Shown here: piece after piece, positions 18,065-27,922 of the stretch | Layout of the letters: every line of letters begins with the position of its first letter | Position numbering within the stretch: position 1 is the stretch's first letter | Assembly: GCA_009929735.1 (NCBI GenBank) | Contig: RZZU01000010.1 | Span: 1 to 64,000 of the forward strand | DNA from: Clostridia bacterium | GTDB lineage: Bacteria > Bacillota > Clostridia > Lachnospirales > Anaerotignaceae | Direction: 5' to 3' | DNA: 64,000 nt | The notes under the pieces: generated by a model | Told to the model about the DNA's origin: nothing | Databases searched by the model: none | What the model saw: only the letters and a program-made list of their open reading frames with translations | Position numbers and translations under genes: made by a program

Positions 18065-19825
18065 ATGATTAAGTTATTAAAGCGCCTGAAATCGAAAGAG
18101 TGGCTTCAGGTTTTTGTCAGTCTAATCTTCATTGTAATCCAAGTTTGGCTGGATTTAAAGCTTCCCGATTATATGTCCGAGATTACAAGGCTGACACAAA
18201 CACCCGCAAGCCAAATGTCAGAAATATGGTTTGCGGGCGGCAAGATGATGGTGTGCGCCTTAGGAAGTGTTGTTTCGGCTGTAGCAGTAGGTTTTTTTGC
18301 CGCAAGAATTGCCGCTTCTTTTTCTCAAAGGTTACGAAGCCTGTTGTTTTCCAAAGTGGATGCTTTCTCTATGGAAGAAATCAACCGTTTTTCAACGGAC
18401 AGCTTAATTACCCGCTCAACAAATGATATTACTCAGGTGCAGATGCTGATTACGATGGGACTTCAGATGATGATTAAGGCACCAATTATGGTGGTTTGGG
18501 CGATGACAAAAATTGCAGGAAAAGGACTTGAGTGGACCGCTGCAACTGGAGTGGCTGTAGGAATTATGGTTGTTGTCATCGCAACAATTATGGTGTTTGT
18601 GCTGCCAAAGTTTAGAAGAATGCAGACATTGACAGATAATCTAAACCGGGTGACAAGAGAAAATTTGACCGGACTGCGTGTAGTACGTGCATATAATGCA
18701 GAACACTATCAGGAAGAAAAATTTGAGTATGCAAATGAGGAACTGACAGCTACACAGCTGTATACAAATCGTGGTATGGCTATTATGATGCCCATGATGT
18801 CGGCTCTGATGAGTGGTTTATCTTTGGCAATTTACTGGATTGGGGCTTACCTCATAAACGGTGCAGCGGCAATGGATCGCCTGACCCTCTTTTCTAACAT
18901 GGTTGTATTTTCGGCCTATGCCATTCAGGTTATCATGTCCTTTATGATGATGGTAATGATTTTTGTTATGCTGCCAAGAGCTTCCGTATCCGCAAAACGT
19001 ATCAACGAAGTGTTGGAAACGAAGCCGGCAATTATAGACGGAGCTGTGACGGAAGGCAAGAAAGGCATGGAAGGTGAGGTTGAATTTAGGAACGTCAGCT
19101 TCCAATATCCGGGGGCATCTGATTACGTACTGCACGATGTCAGTTTTACTGCAAAAAAAGGGGAGACTGTTGCTTTTATAGGCTCCACCGGTAGTGGCAA
19201 GAGCACGCTGGTCAGCTTAATTCCAAGATTTTATGATGCTACTGAGGGGAATATCCTGGTTGACGGAATCAATGTGAAGGAATATGCACAAGAAGCTTTG
19301 CACAATAAAATTGGATATGTTCCGCAAAAAGCAGTCCTGTTTCGTGGCTCAGTGAGCAGTAATGTAGGCTACGGTGATAACGGAAGAAAAAAGCCCAACC
19401 AGGAGGACATTAAGACAGCGGTCAGGATTGCGCAGGGCCGTGATTTTGTGGAAAAAATGGGAGAGCAGTACGAGGCCGAAGTTTCTCAGGGGGGTAACAA
19501 TGTGTCTGGCGGGCAGAAACAGCGTCTTGCCATTGCCCGTGCCGTATGCCGTAAGCCTGAGCTGTATATTTTTGACGACAGCTTCTCTGCCTTAGATTAT
19601 AAGACCGATCGGATATTGCGTTCGGCGTTAAAGAAGGAAACCGCAGGCGTAACGAGCTTGATTGTTGCACAGCGAATCGGTACGATTATGGATGCAGACA
19701 AGATTATTGTTCTTGATGAGGGGAAAGTGGTTGGAAATGGCACCCACAGAGAGCTTCTAAATACCTGTGAGGTATATAAGGAAATTGCCACGTCACAGTT
19801 AAGTGAGGAGGAATTGATATCATGA
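18065..19825 (+). CDS. Multidrug-type ABC exporter half, subunit 1 (degenerate catalytic site)
   Basis: A 586-residue protein with an N-terminal six-helix transmembrane domain (about residues 15-310) and an ATP-binding domain. Walker A is GSTGSGKST near 373 and the signature is VSGGQ at about 480. Walker B is IFDDSFSALD near 502-511, in which the catalytic Glu is replaced by Asp505. It is a BmrC/LmrC-type half. Its partner is the next gene, which overlaps by 4 bases. In such heterodimers one of the two ATP sites has low activity; the Asp here together with the altered signature in the partner fits that scheme. Likely substrates are hydrophobic drugs or peptides. Confidence 0.9.
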   Translation: MIKLLKRLKSKEWLQVFVSLIFIVIQVWLDLKLPDYMSEITRLTQTPASQMSEIWFAGGKMMVCALGSVVSAVAVGFFAARIAASFSQRLRSLLFSKVDAFSMEEINRFSTDSLITRSTNDITQVQMLITMGLQMMIKAPIMVVWAMTKIAGKGLEWTAATGVAVGIMVVVIATIMVFVLPKFRRMQTLTDNLNRVTRENLTGLRVVRAYNAEHYQEEKFEYANEELTATQLYTNRGMAIMMPMMSALMSGLSLAIYWIGAYLINGAAAMDRLTLFSNMVVFSAYAIQVIMSFMMMVMIFVMLPRASVSAKRINEVLETKPAIIDGAVTEGKKGMEGEVEFRNVSFQYPGASDYVLHDVSFTAKKGETVAFIGSTGSGKSTLVSLIPRFYDATEGNILVDGINVKEYAQEALHNKIGYVPQKAVLFRGSVSSNVGYGDNGRKKPNQEDIKTAVRIAQGRDFVEKMGEQYEAEVSQGGNNVSGGQKQRLAIARAVCRKPELYIFDDSFSALDYKTDRILRSALKKETAGVTSLIVAQRIGTIMDADKIIVLDEGKVVGNGTHRELLNTCEVYKEIATSQLSEEELIS

Positions 19826-21672
19826 GCGAACAAAAAGCAAAACGCAACACACAAGGCGGTCCGATGGGAAAAGGTTCACTGGGCGTCATAGTGGAAAAGC
19901 CGAAAAATTTTAAAACAACAATGACAAAGCTATTGTCTTACTGTAAGAAATATTTTCCAGTCATATTGATTGCATTGGTTGCAGCAGCAGCAGGCACCAT
20001 TCTTCAGATTATTGGGCCGGATAAATTGAAGGATTTAACCAATGAAGTCATGAAAGGCCTACCGGCAATGATTCAAGGAAAGCCTGTAATAGGAAATATT
20101 GATATGGATACGGTTTCAGGGATTGCCTGGATGCTGGTTATATTTTATGGTGCATCATTCCTTTTGAATTACCTTCAGAGTATGATTATGGCGACGGTAA
20201 CGCAGGTAATTTCCAAAAAGATGCGAACCGATATTTCTCAAAAGGTAAATCGTCTGCCATTGAAATATTTTGATTCCACCAGTTATGGTGATGTTCTAAG
20301 CCGTGTGACCAATGATGTGGATGCAATTGGTCAAACGCTGAATCAAAGTGTCGGAACAATGATTACCTCTGTCACAATGCTTACGGGAGCTCTTGTTATG
20401 ATGTTCTATAACAGCGTGATACTGGCACTGACTGCGGTTGCTGCAAGCGTTGCAGGCTTTGGCTTTATGATGATTATAATGAAGCGTTCTCAAAAATATT
20501 TTAAGCAACAGCAGCAAGAATTAGGTTATATCAATGGACATATCGAAGAAATTTATACAGGACATAATGTCGTGAAGGTTTATAACGGCAGCCAAGAAGC
20601 GAAGGAAATCTTTGAGAAAAGCAACAATAATTTGTATCACAGCGCATGGAAATCCCAATTTTTATCCGGTCTTATGATGCCACTTATGAGCTTTGCGGGT
20701 AATTTGGGATACGTAGCGGTTTGTGTGGTTGGAGCGACGCTTGCGATGAAAGGAAGTATCACTTTTGGTGTTATTGTGGCATTTATGATGTATATCAGAT
20801 TATTTACACAACCCTTGTCGCAGATTGCGCAGGCAATGAATAACTTGCAAAGAACCGCAGCAGCAAGCGAACGTGTATTTGAATTCTTGGACGAAGCAGA
20901 GCTGGAAAATGAAGTAAACAAGCAAAATTTACTGGTAGATGTGAAAGGGAACGTTGCCTTTAAGAATGTGAAGTTTGGATACACACCGGACAAACCTGTT
21001 ATTCACAATTTTTCAACTGAAATAAAGGCAGGGCAAAAGGTTGCGATTGTTGGACCTACCGGTGCAGGGAAAACAACCATGGTCAATCTGCTGATGAAAT
21101 TTTACGAGCTGGATGCAGGAGAAATCTGCATAGACGGTATTCCAATTGATAGCGTGCAAAGGGAAAATGTGCATTCCCAGTTCAGCATGGTTTTACAAGA
21201 TACATGGCATTTTGAGGGAACCATCAAAGACAATATTATTTACAGCAAACAGGGAGTAACCGAGGAAGAGGTAATAAAGGCTTGTAAGACTGTCGGACTG
21301 CATCACTTCATCAAGACTCTGCCTAAGGGCTATGATACAATCCTCAACGATAAAGCGAGCCTTTCCGAAGGGCAGAAACAGCTGCTCACAATCGCAAGAG
21401 CGATGATACAGAATGCACCGTTGCTTATACTGGATGAGGCAACAAGCTCTGTAGATACACGCACAGAACGTATGGTACAAGCAGCGATGGATCAGCTGAC
21501 TGTGGGAAGAACCTCTTTTGTTATTGCGCATAGATTATCTACAATTAAAAATGCAGATTTGATTCTGGTTATGAGAGATGGGGATATTATCGAAAGCGGA
21601 AACCATGAAGAATTGCTTGCAAATAATGGCTTTTATGCAGAACTTTATAATAGCCAATTTGAGGCGGCATAA
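19822..21672 (+). CDS. Multidrug-type ABC exporter half, subunit 2
   Basis: A 616-residue protein with a charged N-terminal extension of about 30 residues, six transmembrane helices, and an ATPase domain. Walker A is GPTGAGKTT near 411, the signature is LSEGQ near 514 (Glu replaces the usual Gly) and Walker B is LILDEATSSVD with catalytic Glu539. Its canonical Glu works with the canonical signature of subunit 1, so one intact and one degenerate ATP site result. It starts at ATG 19822 with 4-base overlap and SD GTGAGGAGGA within the end of subunit 1. Confidence 0.9.
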   Translation: MSEQKAKRNTQGGPMGKGSLGVIVEKPKNFKTTMTKLLSYCKKYFPVILIALVAAAAGTILQIIGPDKLKDLTNEVMKGLPAMIQGKPVIGNIDMDTVSGIAWMLVIFYGASFLLNYLQSMIMATVTQVISKKMRTDISQKVNRLPLKYFDSTSYGDVLSRVTNDVDAIGQTLNQSVGTMITSVTMLTGALVMMFYNSVILALTAVAASVAGFGFMMIIMKRSQKYFKQQQQELGYINGHIEEIYTGHNVVKVYNGSQEAKEIFEKSNNNLYHSAWKSQFLSGLMMPLMSFAGNLGYVAVCVVGATLAMKGSITFGVIVAFMMYIRLFTQPLSQIAQAMNNLQRTAAASERVFEFLDEAELENEVNKQNLLVDVKGNVAFKNVKFGYTPDKPVIHNFSTEIKAGQKVAIVGPTGAGKTTMVNLLMKFYELDAGEICIDGIPIDSVQRENVHSQFSMVLQDTWHFEGTIKDNIIYSKQGVTEEEVIKACKTVGLHHFIKTLPKGYDTILNDKASLSEGQKQLLTIARAMIQNAPLLILDEATSSVDTRTERMVQAAMDQLTVGRTSFVIAHRLSTIKNADLILVMRDGDIIESGNHEELLANNGFYAELYNSQFEAA

Positions 21673-21784
21673 ATTATTTCAAGGCGGAAAAATGGAATGG
21701 CGAATGAAGGACAGCCGTTTAACCAAATTTTTTCGTTTGACATTTGTTTCATGACGAAAAATTCATTCGCATTCAGGACGAACT

Positions 21785-21813
21785 GGCGACAGGATAAACT
21801 GTCGCCGGTTTTG
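21785..21813 (+). terminator. Hairpin downstream of the exporter operon
   Basis: GGCGACAG at 21785-21792 pairs perfectly with CTGTCGCC at 21799-21806, followed by GGTTTTG. It lies about 110 bases after the exporter stop and probably ends its transcript. Confidence 0.6.
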
Positions 21814-21885
21814 TGTTGCGCTTTCCCTCCAATAAAACATCAGTTATGCTGGTGCCGTGAAATGCATATAATAGTAGTAATAAAC

Positions 21886-21943
21886 CTCCTTTGAAAAGTT
21901 TAATGTGGTTCCCCAACCCTTTGAATATCAAAGGAGTTTTTTT
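21886..21943 (+). terminator. Terminator with two alternative stems (attenuator-like)
   Basis: CAAAGGAG at 21929-21936, followed by seven T residues, can pair with CCTTTG at 21918-21923 (short-loop terminator) or with CTCCTTTG at 21886-21893 (long-loop stem). Both pairings give a stem directly before the T run. A short frame (ATG 21944, 13 codons) follows, but the next real gene is the chemoreceptor at 22237, which has its own promoter. Confidence 0.5.
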
Positions 21944-22136
21944 CATGAATGACATAAAAAATTATAAAGTCAAAATCAGGGTGTGATAAAAGCCTATATA
22001 AAGAATCCGCTACAAGCCGAAATATGCCGGATGAAATATCGTTATAAGAATCGATAGATCTGTTTATGGGTGACTAAAATTAAAATTGAATCATGCGTAA
22101 AAAATATTTATTATTAAAATAATATTAAAATTCAAC

Positions 22137-22164
22137 TTGACAGAGATGAAAAATAAGTTACAAT
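22137..22164 (+). promoter_or_regulatory. Promoter of the second chemoreceptor gene
   Basis: TTGACA at 22137-22142 and TACAAT at 22159-22164 with a 16-base spacer; the start codon is 73 bases further on. Confidence 0.65.
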
Positions 22165-22236
22165 AAAATTGGAATATTAATTTGTAGAATTATGTTACAT
22201 TTTGTCGAAATAATTTGCAAAAGAAGGAGTGAATCT

Positions 22237-24384
22237 ATGAGTAAAGTGAATTGGAGAAATAAATTAACGGTAAGAATTCCAATGATTAATACATTCATAA
22301 TTTTTGTGATTATTGCAGCAATCAGTATTTCACTAGGTGGTATGACACGAAAGGTTGTAATAGATCAGGTTCAAAAAGAAATTACATATATTGCAGATGC
22401 TAATGCTGCAGAGGTAAGTGCTTATTTGCAGAAAATGTATGTCTTTTCATTAAGCCTTGCATCGGAGATTGGAAGATATCAAAGTTTGGAGCAGGATCAG
22501 GCAGAATCCTTAATGATAGATTCATTGAACAATGTGTTAAAAGATGAGAAGATTTTTTCTGCTTATTTCGCTTTTGAACCGAATAAATTTTTCGCTGACA
22601 CACCCGATGGTCTTTCATATTACTTGTATCGTGAAGGAACAGCATCCGAATTAGATGTCAATCATGATTATGCTATTTATGGAACGGCGGATTATTATGT
22701 ACCGGCAAAACAAAGAATGTCCACTCACATAACAGAACCTTATTCGTATGAATTGTCAAACGGGCAAACCGTTTGGTTGATTACAGTGTGCTCACCTATA
22801 ACAGATCGTTCAGGTAATTTTATTGGCATTGCAAGCTGTGATATTTTAACAGACAGTATTGATTCATTGGCATATAACGATGGCGCATACCAGTCTGCAC
22901 ATACCTATGTAATGACAGGTACAGGAACCTTGATGGCAGATAGTTTGGATAAAGAACGAATTGGTCAGACCTTTGAATCCGTTACAGAAAATGACCAGAA
23001 AATCTTAGAGGCGGCTACAAATGGGGAGTCCGTATTATTAGATGGAAAAAATAAATATGCAGGTGATAAGGATGCATGGATTGTGCATATCCCTATTACC
23101 TTAGAGGGCACTGATGCGCTATGGTCCAGTGCGTTTGTAGTAAATAAAGCCGAAGCTTTGGGTATAGTGAATAGAATTACATATATCATGGCGGGAATTG
23201 GCCTGTTGGGATTGGCTATTCTTTCTTTCTTTAGCTACTATGTTTTGAGAAAAGGATTGGCTCCGGTAAATCATGTTGTAAGCATGGCGGAAAAAATGGG
23301 CGCAGGGGATTTAAGCATAGATAATAGTTTATCAGTTACTTCAAAAGATGAATTAGGAGAATTGGCAAGCATTTTTAAGAAAACCTCTGAAACTTTATCA
23401 GGTTATGTTCATGAGATTTCACTTGTTTTAGATGAGATTGCGGCGGGAAACTTGACGGAAGAAATTCAAAGGGAATATATTGGGGATTTCGCTGCAATAA
23501 AAGAAGCCTTAAATCATATTCAAAATGCTTTAAATGAAACCTTTGGTGAAATGCTGTTGATTGCAGAACAGGTTTCTTCTAGCTCGGAGCAAGTTGCCGG
23601 TGCGGCACAATCTTTGAGCCAAGGGGCTACAGAGCAAGCAAGTTCTGTTGCAGAATTGTTGGAAAACGTTGTGGATATTTCAAGACAAATTGACGGCAGT
23701 GCCTTAAATGCAGCTGATGCAAGCCAAAAAGCATCACAAATTGGTGTTGCAATGGAAAACAGCAATCATAAAATGCAAGAAATGCTAGAGGCAATGAATA
23801 GTATTCAAAATAAATCCAGTGAAATAGGAAAAATAATAAAAACAATAGAAGATATTGCATTCCAAACAAATATACTTGCCTTAAATGCAGCCATAGAAGC
23901 TGCAAGGGCAGGTGCGGCAGGCAAAGGTTTTGCTGTGGTCGCAGACGAGGTGCGTAATTTGGCATCAAAAAGTTCTGAGGCTGCAAAGGATACTACAAAA
24001 TTGATTGAGAGCACTTTGAATTCTGTTGACCTAGGGTTTAAAGTAGCGAATGATACGGCAGATGCATTAGTAACCGTTGTGGTCGAAGCAAAAAAGATTA
24101 TTGAAACGATAGCTCAAATTTCGCAAAACGCTCAGGAACAATCGGAGGCAATTGCACAGGTGAACGACGGATTGGACCAAATTTCTGATGTGGTTCATAC
24201 AACATCTGCTATGGCGGAAGAAAGTGCAGCGACGAGTGAAGAATTATCTAGTCAAGCACAAACCTTGAAACATTTGATTTCCAAATTTAAAATAAAGAAT
24301 CAAAATAGCTATATGGAGAACGTTTTTCAAATTCCAGAAGAAACAAGGTCGGACATTAACAAAGGTTCAGATAATAAATATTAA
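22237..24384 (+). CDS. Methyl-accepting chemotaxis protein with double Cache sensor
   Basis: A 715-residue receptor. TM1 is about residues 15-37. A large extracellular region (about 40-310) carries dCache_1 features: [16 protein letters not shown], then [26 protein letters not shown]2 is about 315-340, followed by HAMP and a cytoplasmic coil with the tip [20 protein letters not shown]. The signalling part is closely similar to the chemoreceptor at 15272, but the sensor domain differs. Double Cache domains commonly bind amino acids; the ligand here is unknown. ATG 22237 is chosen over 22192 because GAAGGAGTG is 5-6 bases upstream. Confidence 0.9.
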   Translation: MSKVNWRNKLTVRIPMINTFIIFVIIAAISISLGGMTRKVVIDQVQKEITYIADANAAEVSAYLQKMYVFSLSLASEIGRYQSLEQDQAESLMIDSLNNVLKDEKIFSAYFAFEPNKFFADTPDGLSYYLYREGTASELDVNHDYAIYGTADYYVPAKQRMSTHITEPYSYELSNGQTVWLITVCSPITDRSGNFIGIASCDILTDSIDSLAYNDGAYQSAHTYVMTGTGTLMADSLDKERIGQTFESVTENDQKILEAATNGESVLLDGKNKYAGDKDAWIVHIPITLEGTDALWSSAFVVNKAEALGIVNRITYIMAGIGLLGLAILSFFSYYVLRKGLAPVNHVVSMAEKMGAGDLSIDNSLSVTSKDELGELASIFKKTSETLSGYVHEISLVLDEIAAGNLTEEIQREYIGDFAAIKEALNHIQNALNETFGEMLLIAEQVSSSSEQVAGAAQSLSQGATEQASSVAELLENVVDISRQIDGSALNAADASQKASQIGVAMENSNHKMQEMLEAMNSIQNKSSEIGKIIKTIEDIAFQTNILALNAAIEAARAGAAGKGFAVVADEVRNLASKSSEAAKDTTKLIESTLNSVDLGFKVANDTADALVTVVVEAKKIIETIAQISQNAQEQSEAIAQVNDGLDQISDVVHTTSAMAEESAATSEELSSQAQTLKHLISKFKIKNQNSYMENVFQIPEETRSDINKGSDNKY

Positions 24385-24486
24385 GCATAAAAGGTGGCTA
24401 ACCCAATCCATTAGCAGCGTGTGAAGAAAAGTCTGTAAAAAAGAATCTTGATGACAATGGCTGGGCTGAAGGCTCCTTGTGAAGGG

Positions 24487-25175
24487 CACCCCTAAAGTAG
24501 AACAGTATGGAATACTGTAAATAACTTTAGGGGTGTTTTTATGCCAAAAAGGCAACGGTTTAGTCGAGAATTCAAACAGCATATTTGAAAAAATCATTTG
24601 GGATATGCCTAAATAGCAAGAAAATATGGTTCATCTGGCAGGAACGAGTAGGATAACAGGAACGTAGTTATCTTGAAAAAGGTACACAGACATTATATAC
24701 AGAATGTCATGATTGGTCAGCAGAAGTACGCCGTAAAAAACACCTGCGTAATAAAAAAGATATAGATAGATTTCATTAAGGAAAATGAGCGATTGAGAAT
24801 GCAGATAGACTACAATAAAAATTGATTTCAAAGGGGAACAGCATCGCAGAAAGCCCAAGTAATCTGGATACTGCGGTAAACGTATAAAATGACTGCCCTT
24901 TTTGAATTGGCAGAAATAACACATTCATCTTTTTACTATAATGCAAAACGCAAGGATAATGGAAATAAATATGAATTATTTAAGGAAGCGATTACGGCTA
25001 TTTACCACGAAAACAATGGTCGTTATGGAAGTTACGGAGATTCAATTAATTAGGAAGAAACTGTACCTTTAACAATCGCCATATTACAGCAAAATGAAAC
25101 GGCCTGCCACCTGCTCTTCACAGACAACAAGCCGTTTTGGCTACTTAATTGTAACTTTTGTATGGTTTTTTGAGG
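24487..25175 (+). mobile_element. Degenerate IS3-family (IS150-like) element, copy 2
   Basis: The left end GCACCCCTAAAG opens a long hairpin (24487-24533), the same as at 6287. OrfA starts at ATG 24541 (MPKRQRFSREFKQ) but soon hits a stop and frameshifts. Later parts are recognisable: ALYTECHDWSAEVRRKKH-like sequence and ENERLRMQID. An orfB start lies near 24890 (LAEITHSSFYYNAKR, then ITAIYHENNGRYGSYG). The catalytic core is deleted; the sequence jumps to the orfB end (NNRHITAK, stop, NGLPPALHRQQ). The right end, near 25170, has TTTTTTGAGGTCAC. It cannot transpose. Confidence 0.65.
24541..25150 (+). pseudogene. IS3-type transposase orfA/orfB remnants
   Basis: Broken frames within the copy 2 element. 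OrfA (HTH and leucine-zipper region) lies in several frames from 24541 to about 24890. The orfB N-terminus runs from about 24890 to 25043, and its last 20 or so codons from about 25070 to 25150. The DDE residues are missing in the deleted middle. Confidence 0.6.
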
Positions 25176-25958
25176 TCACTTTTCTCCACCAATTTCATAA
25201 TGCCATTCTCCATTGACTTTTTTGGCGTGACAGTCGTTAAAACAATGAGCACCCAAAGAGGATCTCCATTTTTCAGCCGTAAAGGTAACATTTTCCATTT
25301 CCACTTCTGATGTTTCCAATATAAATAAGATTCCAGTTTCTAGTTGGGCAAAGTCAGAATTTCCATCAAGGGTAATCAAATTTTCAGAAAGCAAATCTTG
25401 ATAAGTTGCCAATCTGGTTTCCACTTGGGTTGTATTCCATAGCAAATACAGCAGTGCATTTTTTTCGCTGTCGTTAAGATTTTTATCCTTCGTCAAATCA
25501 AGAGCAATAAAGCTTATGTCACTATTTAAAGCCGTGTCTGTATCATATAGCTTCATAAAAATATCATGGTAAAGCCCTACAAAATTTTCGCCTTTTTCAA
25601 GAAGCATAATGTAATCAACATTGGCAATAATAGCCGGGTAAATTTCTAAAACCGAACCATCGAACCCAATTTCTACCATATCCCCGACACTGATTGGTGA
25701 AATATCTCCCAGCAATGCATCAGCGAAAACTTGATATAAACCGCTATTTTCCTCTGTGTCAGCAACCAAAATCGTGTCATTTTGCATTTCGATTATTTTC
25801 GCCTTCATAATTTTTTCGGATTTCACCAAAGGTTTATTTTTTGCTTCAGAAGGCTGTGTAATGTCCGTGGGTTGTGCTGTGTTTCTATCTTCGTTTGCAC
25901 AACCGCCTGTAAAAAGCAAAAAACAGATAAACAGTGAGGTAGGGATATGATTTTTCAT
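25176..25958 (-). CDS. Lipoprotein with an OB-like (DUF3221-type) domain
   Basis: A 260-residue secreted lipoprotein. The signal peptide is PTSLFICFLLFTGGC with the lipobox cysteine at about residue 20. A Ser/Thr/Pro-rich linker follows, then an OB-fold-like segment (KAKIIEMQNDTILVADTEE to GDMVEIGFDGSVLE, about 52-105) resembling DUF3221. The C-terminal half (about 110-260) is unassigned: it is acidic with two closely spaced cysteines near the end (HCFNDCHAKK) and ends NGEWHYEIGG, the style of NTF2-like small domains. The gene stops against the right end of the IS3-type remnant. Function unknown; it should be anchored on the outer membrane face. Confidence 0.6.
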   Translation of the reverse strand: MKNHIPTSLFICFLLFTGGCANEDRNTAQPTDITQPSEAKNKPLVKSEKIMKAKIIEMQNDTILVADTEENSGLYQVFADALLGDISPISVGDMVEIGFDGSVLEIYPAIIANVDYIMLLEKGENFVGLYHDIFMKLYDTDTALNSDISFIALDLTKDKNLNDSEKNALLYLLWNTTQVETRLATYQDLLSENLITLDGNSDFAQLETGILFILETSEVEMENVTFTAEKWRSSLGAHCFNDCHAKKVNGEWHYEIGGEK

Positions 25959-26098
25959 TTTTTCATCTCCTTTTCATCTTAAAGCTTAAGACGTAAAAAA
26001 GAAGGAAATGTTTCTATCTCTCTTACTTTTCAGGAATGCAGATTTAAAATTCAAAATACAACTTAATCCAAATTATTTTTAAAAGCCGTGAAGAAAAT

Positions 26099-26845
26099 TC
26101 AGCAAACACCGTTTTCCAGCTTCACAAAAGCCTCCAAAGCCACTAAAATTTCATTTTTTTCGCCTTGCATGGAAAGGGATTCCCCGTCAACATAATTGAC
26201 AATACTGTCAAACGTGTCCCCTTGATATTCTACTACGTTATTCAAGATAGAAGCGGTTTTCACCCCTCTGAGATGCCCGATTGTAAACAAAGCCGCCGTT
26301 TCCATATCACATCCAAGGACTCCTTTTTTTGACCAAAAAGTATCAATTGCATCCTCCTCATCAGTGTAAAAGCTGTCATGACTCCTTGCAATTCCTGTAT
26401 GGTAGGGTATGTTTTTTTCCTTTGCAATTTCCATGCAGGCAAATAAAAGATTTGCATCAGGTACAGCAGGAAAAATAGAATCCACATAGGTTTTTGATGC
26501 CCCATCATCACGCACGGCACCGCTCACCAAAATAATATCCCCCATTTTTACCTTAGGCTGTAAACTGCCGCAGCTTCCAATACGAATCATTGCCTCTACC
26601 CCGATATGGTGTAGCTCTTCAACGGCAATCCCTGCCGAGGCACCGCCGATACCAGTAGAGATTGCAAGAATCTTAACCCCCTTATAAGTGCCAATCAGGC
26701 TTCTGTATTCACGGTTGAATTTTAATTCTTGAACATGATCCAAAAACGGAGAAATCCGATCCAGTCTGGCAGGATCCCCCGGCAACAGTGCATATTTTAC
26801 TCCAAGAGAATCATCTAATTGAATATGGGGCTGTAAATTTGACAT
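26099..26845 (-). CDS. udp: Uridine phosphorylase family nucleoside phosphorylase
   Basis: A 248-residue PNP/UDP-family enzyme. The phosphate loop YALLPGDPARLDRI is near residue 16, IRIGSCGSL near 85, and the sugar-binding GCDMETAALF near 180. It should split uridine (or a related nucleoside) and phosphate into base and ribose-1-phosphate. Start 26845 is preferred over 26908: GGAGGAG lies about 6 bases upstream of that ATG on the minus strand and the family begins near PHIQLDDSLG. It diverges from a transporter and sugar kinase set at 27008, suggesting a shared role in nucleoside salvage. It could be a purine-specific member, although the sequence looks closer to Udp. Confidence 0.85.
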   Translation of the reverse strand: MSNLQPHIQLDDSLGVKYALLPGDPARLDRISPFLDHVQELKFNREYRSLIGTYKGVKILAISTGIGGASAGIAVEELHHIGVEAMIRIGSCGSLQPKVKMGDIILVSGAVRDDGASKTYVDSIFPAVPDANLLFACMEIAKEKNIPYHTGIARSHDSFYTDEEDAIDTFWSKKGVLGCDMETAALFTIGHLRGVKTASILNNVVEYQGDTFDSIVNYVDGESLSMQGEKNEILVALEAFVKLENGVC

Positions 26846-26926
26846 ATGTGCTCCTCCTTTGTATTCTAGCCTTTCTTCTAATTTACCTTGATTTTTGAAA
26901 AAATGCAATGTTTGCCTGCTTATAAT

Positions 26927-26955
26927 TTGAATCTATTAGAATAATATGTTAAAAT
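26927..26955 (+). promoter_or_regulatory. Promoter of the DMT/PfkB operon
   Basis: TTGAAT at 26927-26932 and TAAAAT at 26950-26955 with a 17-base spacer. It lies between the divergent udp gene and the transporter genes. Confidence 0.55.
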
Positions 26956-27007
26956 CATTTGAAAGAGAAGGAGAGGAAAAGCCGTATGCTTTTCAAGGAG
27001 GGGAAAC

Positions 27008-27433
27008 ATGGTATATTTTATTTTTTTGGTTTTGGCGGGTATTTTTCAAGGGTTCATGGTTTCACTAAATGGGCAGTTGGGAAATTATTACGGCCTTTTT
27101 GGTGTCTGTTTTTTTGTTCACGTGATTGCGGCTGTGCTTCTTTACTTATATATCAAGCTTAAGGAAAAGAAACCAATTACTTTTTCAGGTGTACCCAAAT
27201 ATGTCTTTACAGTAGGCTTTATGGGGGTGGCATTGGTTTCCACCAGCAGCTGGTGCATTTTGCATATTGGTGCAACGGCTTTGCTGAGCTTGTCTGTCAT
27301 CGGGCAAATGATTTCATCGGCAATGGTTGACCATTATGGTTGGTTTAATGCCGTCAAAAAACCGTTTCAACTCAAACAACTGCCGTGCTACTTATTGGTA
27401 GTCGCAGGCGTTTTAATTGTTGTTTACGGCTAA
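27008..27433 (+). CDS. DMT-superfamily membrane protein (DUF606/YdcZ type), subunit 1
   Basis: A 141-residue protein of about five transmembrane helices. It has the DUF606 features IFQGFMVSLNGQLGNYYG (residues 12-29) and TALLSLSVIGQMISSAMVDHYGWF (about 92-115). These proteins are half-size drug/metabolite transporters that dimerise, often as the product of two adjacent genes. SD AAGGAGGGG is 6 bases upstream. It is followed 12 bases later by a second member, so the pair most likely forms a heterodimer. Substrate unknown; the setting suggests a nucleoside or pentose. Confidence 0.8.
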   Translation: MVYFIFLVLAGIFQGFMVSLNGQLGNYYGLFGVCFFVHVIAAVLLYLYIKLKEKKPITFSGVPKYVFTVGFMGVALVSTSSWCILHIGATALLSLSVIGQMISSAMVDHYGWFNAVKKPFQLKQLPCYLLVVAGVLIVVYG

Positions 27434-27445
27434 GGGGGAGAAAAG

Positions 27446-27922
27446 ATGGTTTACTATATAGCAGCGATTGCGAATGGATTTTTATCTGTAATAAATAAAA
27501 TGGTAAATGTAAAAGCAGGCGAATGCTTAGGCACAGCAAGAGGGGCATTGGTTAATTATATAGAGGCAAGTATCATTTCTTTTTGCCTTATTTATATTAC
27601 GGGAAAAGGCGGAGAGCTTCACCCGGATTTTATTACAAAGGTTCCGCTTATGTTTTATATGGGCAGTGTTTGTGGCTTAGTTGCAATGATTTTTTTAATT
27701 GTTGGTACAAAAAATACAGGCGCCATGACCTCAACGGTATTAATGCTTTTCGGTCAGCTTAGTACATCGATTGCATTAGACTATGTTTTTTTTGGAACTT
27801 TTCGTCCCATTCAGATTTTGGGTATTTTTATGATTTTAATAGGAATTGCGTGGAAAGAAAAACTGCGCCAAGCTGAATTTCAACGCATGGTATTAACAAC
27901 AAAAGAGGAGGAAGCGAAATGA
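27446..27922 (+). CDS. DMT-superfamily membrane protein (DUF606/YdcZ type), subunit 2
   Basis: A 158-residue paralogue of the preceding gene, with ANGFLSVINKMVNVKAGECLG at the N-terminus and MTSTVLMLFGQLSTSIALDYVFFG near residue 95, matching the second half of the family consensus. A charged cytoplasmic tail closes it. Its last 4 bases overlap the PfkB kinase start (ATGA), so translation is coupled to the kinase. Confidence 0.8.
   Translation: MVYYIAAIANGFLSVINKMVNVKAGECLGTARGALVNYIEASIISFCLIYITGKGGELHPDFITKVPLMFYMGSVCGLVAMIFLIVGTKNTGAMTSTVLMLFGQLSTSIALDYVFFGTFRPIQILGIFMILIGIAWKEKLRQAEFQRMVLTTKEEEAK

Noticed and set aside
22203..22209. Spo0A box (TGTCGAA) before the second chemoreceptor
   Set aside because: A single six-to-seven-base motif is expected about 30 times by chance in 64 kb; no second box or other support.
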